The notes under the pieces: generated by a model
Seen by the model: only the letters and a program-made list of their open reading frames with translations
Databases searched by the model: none
Told to the model about the DNA's origin: nothing
In this document: in pieces, positions 1 through 5,793 of the stretch
Position numbering within the stretch: position 1 is the first letter of the stretch
How the letters are laid out: every line of letters begins with the position of its first letter
Source: Firmicutes bacterium UBA1426
Lineage (GTDB): Bacteria; Bacillota; Clostridia; Peptostreptococcales; Anaerovoracaceae
Assembly (NCBI GenBank): GCA_002329675.1
Contig: DCUA01000058.1
Span: forward strand, 6,294-12,807
Reading direction: 5' to 3'
Length of the DNA: 6,514 bases
Program-made: the position numbers and the translations under genes

Positions 1-337
1 GATAAGGGAGAGAATAGGCTACCCGCCGTATTGTGACCTCCTGTACATTGGTCTGGCAGCAGAAAGTGATGAGGAAGCCATGGAAGGAGCGCAAAAGATC
101 AAGGAAGCTTTTTTGCGCAGGGTCGGTAAAGATCAGTCTCCAAATGTGTTGGGGCCAAAACCGGCACCCATTGCTAAAGTTGATGGTCAATACAGATATC
201 AACTTTTCATAAAATGTCCTCCCGAGCAACAAAAAGCCTACGGAACCGCTCTTTGGAAAATCAAGTCTAAGGTTATTAAAGAGAAGCAGGGGGTCTGGAA
301 CTTTTCAATCGATGTAAATCCTTTTAGTTATTTATAG
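1..337 (+). CDS. priA: Primosomal protein N' (PriA helicase), C-terminal end, partial
   Basis: This is the last 111 codons of a gene whose start lies before the window; the first complete codon begins at base 2. PriA is the 3'-to-5' DNA helicase that recognises stalled forks and reloads the replisome. The visible part begins with RERIGYPPYCDLLYI, the conserved segment that follows the helicase core, then the C-terminal domain with VLGPKPAPIAKVDGQYRYQ and the closing IDVNPFSYL, which resembles the typical PriA ending. The Walker and zinc-binding motifs are outside the window. The stop (TAG, 335-337) lies 22 bases before def, as in the conserved priA-def-fmt order of Bacillota. An ATG at base 80 is internal and not a start. 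Identification rests on the C-terminal motifs plus gene order. Confidence 0.93.
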   Translation, partial: IRERIGYPPYCDLLYIGLAAESDEEAMEGAQKIKEAFLRRVGKDQSPNVLGPKPAPIAKVDGQYRYQLFIKCPPEQQKAYGTALWKIKSKVIKEKQGVWNFSIDVNPFSYL

Positions 338-359
338 AGTAGAGTAAGGAGTAACACAT

Positions 360-827
360 ATGGCATTGCGAAACATTGTAAAGGAAGGGGACGATATTCT
401 CACCAAGCGAGCGAAGGAGGTCCCCGAGGTCAACGAGAAAATAAAAGGGCTGTTGGACGACATGATCGAAACCATGCGTGCCAATGACGGCGTTGGACTC
501 GCTGCGCCACAGGTAGGGGTATTGCGGCGCGTTTTCGTAGTGGAAGTAAACGATGAAGTTTACGAATTGATCAACCCTGAGATCCTGGAAGAAAGCGGGA
601 TCCAGACTGGAGATGAGGGCTGTCTCAGCGTTCCCGGATACATCGGTACGGTTGAAAGACCTGCTTATATCAAGATGAAAGGTTTAGATCGGGATGGTAA
701 CGAGGTTCTGGTTGAAGGGACTGAATTGCTCGCCGTTGCTCTATCCCATGAATACGACCATCTGGAAGGAGTTTTGTTTGTAAATAAGGCTCTGGATCTG
801 CAGGAAATCGATGCTGACGACGAATAA
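360..827 (+). CDS. def: Peptide deformylase
   Basis: The product is a 155-residue metalloenzyme that removes the formyl group from the N-terminal methionine of new proteins as they leave the ribosome. All three family motifs are present: GVGLAAPQ (residues 44-51), EGCLS (86-90) with metal-ligand Cys88, and HEYDHLEG (130-137) with ligands His130 and His134 and catalytic Glu131. The length and simple architecture fit a complete bacterial deformylase. Residue 129, before the HExxH motif, is Ser where many homologues have Gln; this looks like ordinary family variation. The C-terminus is acidic (IDADDE). The ATG start is supported by AAGGAG at 346-351, 8 bases upstream. The gene lies 22 bases after priA and 19 bases before fmt, the enzyme that adds the formyl group, so both halves of the cycle are cotranscribed. 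Confidence 0.97.
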   Translation: MALRNIVKEGDDILTKRAKEVPEVNEKIKGLLDDMIETMRANDGVGLAAPQVGVLRRVFVVEVNDEVYELINPEILEESGIQTGDEGCLSVPGYIGTVERPAYIKMKGLDRDGNEVLVEGTELLAVALSHEYDHLEGVLFVNKALDLQEIDADDE

Positions 828-846
828 ACGGAGATAGGAGGCATCA

Positions 847-1776
847 ATGAAAATCGTTTATATGGGAACGCCTGATTTTGCCGTTCCCCCACTGAAGCGA
901 ATGAAGGAAGCGGGCTACGAGATCCCTCTGGTCGTAACTCAGCCTGACAAACCCAAGAACAGAGGGAAACAAGTATTGCCTACACCCGTGAAAGTGCAGG
1001 CAGAAGTGTATGGTATTCCGGTACTGCAGCCGGAGAGCATTTCCGATTCTTCAGAATTGATCCAAATACTACGGGAAATCAACCCGGATCTCATCGTCGT
1101 TGCTGCCTATGGAAAGTTGCTGCCACAAAGTTTGTTATCTTTGCCCAGGTTGGGCTGTATTAATATTCATGCTTCCCTTCTGCCGAGATTCAGGGGAGCA
1201 GCCCCTATTCAGCACGCAATTCTATCCGGTGATACGGATACCGGTGTCACCCTGATGCATATGTCTTCAGGCATGGATGAAGGCGATATGATTGCTTCTA
1301 AAGCGACACCGATAGATAAAAAGACGGCGGGACAGCTGTTTGATGAACTGGCGTATTTAGGCGCGGACCTGTTAATAGAACAACTTCCCCGGATCGAAGC
1401 CGGCACTGCCGATCGTACGGCACAGAACCATGCTCTGGCTATCTACGCTCCTAAAATTACCAAAGAACACAGCCGGGTGGATTTCAATCAAAAAGCCGCG
1501 GAGATAGAACGACAGATCAGAGCCATGAATCCGCGTCCGGGAGCATACACCTTAAAGGAAGGGACTGTTATGAAGCTGCTGTCGGCAGACGTTTTAGAGG
1601 GTCCTGCTAACGATTCACCCGGACTCATCAAAGATGTGAGCAAACGAGGTATTCTGGTTGCTGCGGGAAGAGGGGACCTTTTGATCACACGTATCCAGAT
1701 GCCAGGGAAACAAGCAGTGGATGTTTCGGAATATATTAAAGGGAATAAAATTGAAACCGGTACTTTTTTAGGGTAA
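847..1776 (+). CDS. fmt: Methionyl-tRNA formyltransferase
   Basis: The 309-residue enzyme transfers a formyl group from 10-formyltetrahydrofolate to Met-tRNA(fMet), making the bacterial initiator tRNA. The N-terminal Rossmann-type catalytic domain starts with KIVYMGTPDFAVPPL. The active-site residues Asn106, His108 and Asp144 fall at the same numbers as in the E. coli enzyme, within INIHASLLPRFRGAAPI (105-121) and SGMDEGDM (141-148). The C-terminal tRNA-binding domain begins near residue 205, contains the IRAMNPRPGAY segment (225-234), and ends with the usual YIKGNKIETGTFLG. The length is normal for the family. The ATG start follows AGGAGG (836-841) by 5 bases. It sits between def and rsmB. 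No truncation or missing key residue is seen. Confidence 0.97.
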   Translation: MKIVYMGTPDFAVPPLKRMKEAGYEIPLVVTQPDKPKNRGKQVLPTPVKVQAEVYGIPVLQPESISDSSELIQILREINPDLIVVAAYGKLLPQSLLSLPRLGCINIHASLLPRFRGAAPIQHAILSGDTDTGVTLMHMSSGMDEGDMIASKATPIDKKTAGQLFDELAYLGADLLIEQLPRIEAGTADRTAQNHALAIYAPKITKEHSRVDFNQKAAEIERQIRAMNPRPGAYTLKEGTVMKLLSADVLEGPANDSPGLIKDVSKRGILVAAGRGDLLITRIQMPGKQAVDVSEYIKGNKIETGTFLG

Positions 1777-1779
1777 AAT
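1751..1779 (+). promoter_or_regulatory. Candidate internal sigma-A-type promoter before rsmB
   Basis: TTGAAA (1751-1756) and TAAAAT (1774-1779) are separated by 17 bases, and each matches the vegetative consensus at 5 of 6 positions. The elements lie over the last codons and stop of fmt. Predicted transcription would begin near 1786, just before the rsmB ribosome binding site, leaving a leader of only about 15 bases. A chance match is quite possible, since the tight gene spacing already explains expression from upstream. Confidence 0.3.
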
Positions 1780-1800
1780 AAAAAGTGGGAGGAACGAAAA

Positions 1801-3081
1801 ATGGATGATGATCGTAGGACAGCATATCTCACCTTGATGGATATTGAGAATAAAAAAGCTTATTCCAACCTTGCGTTGAATCATTACATCGCAGTTTCAA
1901 AGCCGGATTCAAAAGCCTTCGTCAGAAGACTGGTTTACGGTGTGCTGGAAAATCGCATGTATCTGGATCATATCATCGAACACTATCTGAAAGATCCTTC
2001 TCACAAACTGGGGAGCCGGGATCGTACTGTTCTACGCCTGGGTCTTTATCAACTGGCCTTTATGGATTCGATTCCTGCCTATGCCGCTGTTACGGAAACG
2101 GTGGAACTGGCAAAACGCTACTGTAAAGGCAGGGATGGTTTTATCAATGCCATTCTGCGTAATTATTTAAGAACCAAGGACGAAATCGCACTACCTGACC
2201 GTCAATCGGATGAAACAGCATTCCTTTCCATTAAGTATTCCTATGCGCCGTGGATCGTCAAGATGTGGCTTGAGGAGTTCGGGTCGGAGTTTACAGAGGA
2301 CCTGTTAGCGGCGGGAAACAAGACTCCCCAACTGGTGATACGTCCGAATCTGCTGAAAATCCAGAGGAGAGCGCTGAAAAAGCGACTCGAAGGAAAGGGC
2401 TTTGAGGTACACGACGGCCGCATGAGTCACTTAGCTCTGCGGGTGAAGGGAGAAGACCTGCTGAGCACAAACTCATATCAAAGCGGTTTATTTTCAGTAC
2501 AGGACGAAAGTTCCATGGTAGTGGTGGACTTACTAGACCCAAAGCCAAATGAATTCATCATAGATGTCTGCGCAGCACCCGGCGGAAAGACCATGTACAT
2601 GGGTGAACGCATGGATAACAGGGGGCGCATCTTAGCGCGGGATCTGTATAAAAAGAAACTGGACATATTGGCCAAAGATGCTGAGAGGCTGGGCATTTCT
2701 ATTGTTGAAACAAGCACCTGGGATGCCGGTAAAACAGACGGCACTCTGCTGGAGCAGGCGGACAGAGTCCTGGTGGATGCACCCTGTTCAGGCCTGGGAA
2801 TTGTAAGAAGAAAACCCGAAATAAAGTATAAAGAATGGGATGGAGAACTTGAGAATCTTCCGGAGATACAAATGCGTATTCTGAATGCATCCGCCAGATA
2901 TGTAAAGAAGGGCGGCATTCTGGTTTACAGTACCTGCACAATAAACCGGACGGAGAACCAGGATATCACTTCGAGGTTTTTGAGAGAAAACCGCGAGTTT
3001 ATAAAGGAAGAAAGCATTCAACTCTTTCCAAACATCAATGACACAGACGGATTCTATATTTGCAGGATGGCACGCAGATAA
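1801..3081 (+). CDS. rsmB: 16S rRNA (cytosine-5)-methyltransferase RsmB
   Basis: The 426-residue protein is a SAM-dependent RNA methyltransferase (RsmB/Sun/Fmu family); the E. coli enzyme makes m5C967 in 16S rRNA. An N-terminal NusB-like RNA-binding domain spans about residues 5-130, with GLYQLAFMDSIPAYAAVTE (81-99) and INAILRNYLR (115-124). The catalytic domain follows: SAM-binding DVCAAPGGKT (255-264), motif IV DAPCSG (326-331) with Cys329, and STC (377-379) with the presumed nucleophile Cys379. Having both cysteines is the hallmark of m5C RNA methyltransferases. The ending DGFYICRMARR resembles the family C-terminus. The NusB-like domain favours RsmB over other NOL1/NOP2/Sun proteins. GGGAGG at 1787-1792 lies 8 bases before the ATG. 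It follows fmt by 24 bases and is followed directly by stp, without the rlmN gene often found there. Confidence 0.95.
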   Translation: MDDDRRTAYLTLMDIENKKAYSNLALNHYIAVSKPDSKAFVRRLVYGVLENRMYLDHIIEHYLKDPSHKLGSRDRTVLRLGLYQLAFMDSIPAYAAVTETVELAKRYCKGRDGFINAILRNYLRTKDEIALPDRQSDETAFLSIKYSYAPWIVKMWLEEFGSEFTEDLLAAGNKTPQLVIRPNLLKIQRRALKKRLEGKGFEVHDGRMSHLALRVKGEDLLSTNSYQSGLFSVQDESSMVVVDLLDPKPNEFIIDVCAAPGGKTMYMGERMDNRGRILARDLYKKKLDILAKDAERLGISIVETSTWDAGKTDGTLLEQADRVLVDAPCSGLGIVRRKPEIKYKEWDGELENLPEIQMRILNASARYVKKGGILVYSTCTINRTENQDITSRFLRENREFIKEESIQLFPNINDTDGFYICRMARR

Positions 3082-3085
3082 CAAC

Positions 3086-3098
3086 GGAGATGAATATG
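3086..3098 (+). promoter_or_regulatory. Ribosome binding site and start of stp
   Basis: GGAG at 3086-3089 lies 6 bases before the ATG at 3096. It directly abuts another in-frame ATG at 3090, which is too close to be served by it. The frame is also open back to a TTG at 3060 inside rsmB, but no good site precedes that codon. This selects 3096 as the start. Confidence 0.75.
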
Positions 3099-3821
3099 CA
3101 ACAATCAGCATGTGCAACGGACAAGGGTAAGTTGAGAACGGTCAATGAAGATTCTATGCTTTGTATGGACGATATTGGCTTCTATATGGTGGCAGACGGC
3201 GTTGGCGGACATAATTCCGGTGAGATAGCCAGCAGACTTGCAGTGGAACTGACGAAAGCGTATCTGACTGCGAGTCCGCCGGATAGCGTTGAGGAATCAG
3301 AGTTGTCCGACTTTTTCAAGCAGTGCTTACATGAAGTCAATAAGGAAATCTACCAAAGAGCAGCTTCCGTAACAGAAAACGCAGGGATGGCAACCACAGC
3401 AGTGATGTTGCTGCTCCGGCAAGAGAAAGCTTACATAGTGAACATCGGAGACAGTCGTGCCTACCTTATCCGCCAGGGTCGGATCCGGAGGATCACAGAG
3501 GACCACACTTATGTAAACGAGCTTTTGAAACAGGGGCGCATCAGTAAGGCAGAGGCTTTGGTACATCCGAAAAGAAACATGATCACAAGAGCACTCGGCA
3601 GTGAAGAAACTACGATACCTGATATCTACCAGCTTGATTTGATCAGAGGTGACAGGATCATGCTTTGCACCGACGGTCTTTATAACGAGGTAGACGATGA
3701 GAGTATCTGCGCATTGGCCGAGAGCAAATCCCATCCTGAGGAACTGGTACTTGCATTGATAAGAAGGGCCTGTGATAATGGAGGCAAAGATAACATCACA
3801 GTATGTTGTGTTGAGATATAA
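3096..3821 (+). CDS. stp: PP2C-family Ser/Thr protein phosphatase (Stp/PrpC)
   Basis: The 241-residue soluble phosphatase is expected to dephosphorylate the adjacent kinase PrkC and its substrates. PP2C motifs appear in order: TDKGKLRTVNED (8-19) near the N-terminus; VADGVGGH (32-39) with metal-binding Asp34; GMATT (97-101); GDSRAY (119-124 region); EDHTYV (135-140); CTDGLYNEV (191-199) with Asp193; and GGKDNIT (229-235) with Asp232. The acidic residues coordinating the two catalytic Mn/Mg ions are all present, so it should be active. No membrane segment is seen, and the length is typical of bacterial Stp. The start at 3096 is preferred because of the GGAG spacing; starts at 3090 or TTG 3060 would add 2 or 12 residues without family-like sequence. 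The gene is 14 bases after rsmB and 16 before prkC, the classic phosphatase-kinase pairing. Confidence 0.96.
   Translation: MQQSACATDKGKLRTVNEDSMLCMDDIGFYMVADGVGGHNSGEIASRLAVELTKAYLTASPPDSVEESELSDFFKQCLHEVNKEIYQRAASVTENAGMATTAVMLLLRQEKAYIVNIGDSRAYLIRQGRIRRITEDHTYVNELLKQGRISKAEALVHPKRNMITRALGSEETTIPDIYQLDLIRGDRIMLCTDGLYNEVDDESICALAESKSHPEELVLALIRRACDNGGKDNITVCCVEI
3751..3779 (+). promoter_or_regulatory. Candidate internal extended -10 promoter before prkC
   Basis: Near the 3' end of stp, TGTGATAAT (3771-3779) fits an extended -10 element (TGn plus GATAAT, 5 of 6 to TATAAT). A weak -35 match, TTGCAT (3751-3756), lies exactly 17 bases upstream. Transcription would start near 3786, giving a leader of about 50 bases that includes the prkC ribosome binding site. 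The -35 matches consensus at only 3 of 6 bases, so chance is a serious alternative. Confidence 0.28.
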
Positions 3822-3825
3822 GGAC

Positions 3826-3840
3826 AAGGAGAGAATTATG
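3826..3840 (+). promoter_or_regulatory. Ribosome binding site and start of prkC
   Basis: AAGGAG at 3826-3831 is 6 bases before the ATG at 3838. The prkC frame is open further upstream to an ATG at 3772 inside stp, but the kinase fold begins at RYELLEKIGDGG, a few residues after 3838, so the 22-residue extension is not supported. Confidence 0.85.
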
Positions 3841-5793
3841 AGCAGCAGAGCACTGGCTGACAGATACGAATTACTGGAAAAAATCGGCGACGGAGGCATG
3901 GCAGTAGTCTATAAATCGAGAGACAAACTGCTGAATCGCTATGTCGCTGTTAAAATACTAAAACCTGAGTTTACAAAGGATTATAAATTCATAGAGAGCT
4001 TTCGCAGGGAGTCGCAGGCAGCTGCAAGCATGTCCCATCCCAATATAGTCAATATCTACGATGTAGGCAGAGAGGGCAATATCAACTATATCGTGATGGA
4101 GTTGGTGGAAGGTCAGCCATTGTCTGCCCTGATCCGGGAAAAGGGTGCACTTAAGCCCCGGGATGCAGTGGTCATTGCGCGGCAGATCGCATCTGCTTTG
4201 GGTCATGCTCATAAAAATCACATTATACATAGGGATGTAAAGCCTCATAATATCCTGCTTACGGCTGACGGTACTGCGAAAGTAGCAGACTTTGGTATCG
4301 CTAAAGCTGTTAATGCAGGAACCATCGTCAGCAGCGATGAAACCATCATGGGGTCGGTGCATTACTTTTCTCCCGAACAGGCCAGAGGGGGATATGTAGA
4401 TGAAAAATCTGATATCTATTCCCTGGGTATTGTCCTTTATGAAATGCTTACGGGGCAGGTGCCCTTCGATGCGGAAAATCCTGTTGCAGTGGCCATGAAG
4501 CATATGAATGAGGAAATGATACCTCCTTCTGCACTGGTTCCCGATATCCCGCGGGAGGTGGAGGAAATTGTTTTGAAGGCCACTGACAAGTATCAGACCA
4601 ACCGGTATAAATCAGCGGATGAGATGGTAGAAGCATTGACCAAGGCCAACATGAGCACAATAGGAGTTTATGGAGGTTATGGAAGAGGCAAAAATCCGGA
4701 CTCCACCAGAGTGATGAGTCCGTTAAAGGAAGAGCAGGCAGAAAGCGTTTCACAAACCCCGGAAGAAAAGGCAGATGCAGGAGTAAAAGGCGTGAAGGGT
4801 AAAAAGAGAAAGTTCAGATTGAACAAAGTTAAGGTAGCAGCCATTGTTTTAGCTCTGATCTGCGCCATACCGGTAAGTCAGTTGATATTGGCTGCCATTG
4901 AGAGGGGAGCAGCACCTGTGGAGGTCACTGTACCTTCTGTGATCGGGAAGACCTTTGAGGAGGCTGAGAGCGAACTTGATGCACTTGGTCTGAAAATTGA
5001 GAAGGGAGAAGAGGTGGCCAGTGCAGACTTCGAAGAAGGATTGATCGTTTCCCAGGATCCTTTAGCGGATATGGTTGTCAAGACAGGTGCTACGGTGAAG
5101 GTGAACATCAGTAAGGCCATAGCAGAAAATACCATCCCTTCGGTAATCGGTAAGACGCTGAGCGATGCGACCTTCCTTCTTGAGAGTTACGGATATGAGA
5201 GGGGCGGAGTAAGTGAAGAATACAGTGAAATGCCGAAAGGAGTAGTTATCCGGCAGTCTCCTCAGGCAGGAAGTTCTGCTGATCCGGGAACTAAGGTCAA
5301 TCTCGTGGTCAGTCTGGGTGAGGAAATCACTACAACCACTGTTCCCAGCCTCTTCGGAATGACGATAGAAGAAGCCAGAAGTGCTTTAGATAGAGAAGGA
5401 TTGATCCTATCTTCGGATATTCAATACGCTCCCAGTAACGAGTATGGTGAGGGTCTGATAGCGGGGCAGAGCGTTTCCCCCGGATCCACTGTGGAGACAG
5501 GGACGCAGGTCGTGGTGACATTGAGCACAGGACCCGATGAAAGTGCGGGGACACGGGTGGTGGATATCACCATCTCCTACAGTGCGGCACAAAATGAAGT
5601 GTTCTATCTGACGGTGATGGTATCCGACAGCGCAGGAGTGACCACTCCCATAAACTACGATCAGAGGATCAAGAGCAACGGTTCAGAGATTTTCTCTATA
5701 ACCGGTAACGGTCAGGGTTCGGTGAAGATATACTTTGACAATGCTCTGGTACAGGAATATATCGTTGATTTTGACAGTGGAGTTATACTTTGA
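3838..5793 (+). CDS. prkC: PASTA-domain Ser/Thr protein kinase PrkC
   Basis: The 651-residue membrane kinase is expected to sense peptidoglycan fragments outside the cell and phosphorylate cytoplasmic proteins. The kinase domain (about 10-268) has glycine loop GDGGMAVVY (17-25), Lys39 in VAVK, Glu58, catalytic HRDVKPHN (131-138), DFG (151-153) and SPE (178-180), so it looks active. The activation loop holds Thr162, Ser165, Ser166 and Thr169, likely autophosphorylation sites. A charged linker (about 271-331) containing TRVM and a basic patch leads to one membrane helix (about 332-354). Outside are three PASTA repeats (about 365-426, 433-494, 502-565) and a non-PASTA C-terminal region (570-651). 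Size and layout resemble B. subtilis PrkC. With stp 16 bases upstream it forms a kinase-phosphatase switch, and its stop overlaps the rsgA start. Confidence 0.97.
   Translation: MSSRALADRYELLEKIGDGGMAVVYKSRDKLLNRYVAVKILKPEFTKDYKFIESFRRESQAAASMSHPNIVNIYDVGREGNINYIVMELVEGQPLSALIREKGALKPRDAVVIARQIASALGHAHKNHIIHRDVKPHNILLTADGTAKVADFGIAKAVNAGTIVSSDETIMGSVHYFSPEQARGGYVDEKSDIYSLGIVLYEMLTGQVPFDAENPVAVAMKHMNEEMIPPSALVPDIPREVEEIVLKATDKYQTNRYKSADEMVEALTKANMSTIGVYGGYGRGKNPDSTRVMSPLKEEQAESVSQTPEEKADAGVKGVKGKKRKFRLNKVKVAAIVLALICAIPVSQLILAAIERGAAPVEVTVPSVIGKTFEEAESELDALGLKIEKGEEVASADFEEGLIVSQDPLADMVVKTGATVKVNISKAIAENTIPSVIGKTLSDATFLLESYGYERGGVSEEYSEMPKGVVIRQSPQAGSSADPGTKVNLVVSLGEEITTTTVPSLFGMTIEEARSALDREGLILSSDIQYAPSNEYGEGLIAGQSVSPGSTVETGTQVVVTLSTGPDESAGTRVVDITISYSAAQNEVFYLTVMVSDSAGVTTPINYDQRIKSNGSEIFSITGNGQGSVKIYFDNALVQEYIVDFDSGVIL
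4831..4899 (+). other. Single transmembrane helix coding segment of PrkC
   Basis: Residues 332-354 are hydrophobic, rich in Val, Ala, Ile and Leu, and follow a basic patch (KGKKRKFRLNK, 320-330). The positive-inside rule places the kinase domain in the cytoplasm and the PASTA repeats outside, as known for this family. Confidence 0.9.
4930..5532 (+). other. Three PASTA repeats of PrkC
   Basis: Three tandem extracellular modules of about 62-64 residues each open with VPSVIGKT (365), IPSVIGKT (433) and VPSLFGMT (502), followed by a helix of the EEAxxxL type and a closing TGxxVxVxxS-like strand. The nucleotide spans are about 4930-5115, 5134-5319 and 5341-5532. PASTA modules in this family bind muropeptides or lipid II. 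The first two share the PSVIGKT motif in protein and partly in DNA, consistent with old duplication. Confidence 0.9.
5779..5793 (+). promoter_or_regulatory. rsgA ribosome binding site and TTGA start/stop overlap
   Basis: GGAG at 5779-5782, inside the end of prkC, is 7 bases before TTG at 5790. The TTG overlaps the TGA stop of prkC (5791-5793), giving a 4-base TTGA overlap. This arrangement suggests translational coupling of rsgA to prkC. Confidence 0.75.

Noticed and set aside
2801..2832. TTGTAA and TATAAA as a promoter inside rsmB
   Set aside because: The spacing is 20 bases and it lies in the middle of the methyltransferase coding region with no gene start downstream.
3060..3095. TTG or earlier ATG start for stp giving a 12- or 2-residue extension overlapping or closer to rsmB
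   Set aside because: The added residues do not look like the PP2C N-terminus, and the GGAG at 3086-3089 is correctly spaced only for ATG 3096.
3772..3837. Upstream ATG at 3772 as the prkC start
   Set aside because: It would overlap stp by about 50 bases and has no suitable ribosome binding site for that ATG; ATG 3838 has AAGGAG at 6 bases and fits the kinase N-terminus.
5771..5789. TTGACA (5771-5776) followed by TATACT (5784-5789) as a promoter for rsgA
   Set aside because: The -35 and -10 look-alikes are only 7 bases apart, far too close for a sigma-A promoter.
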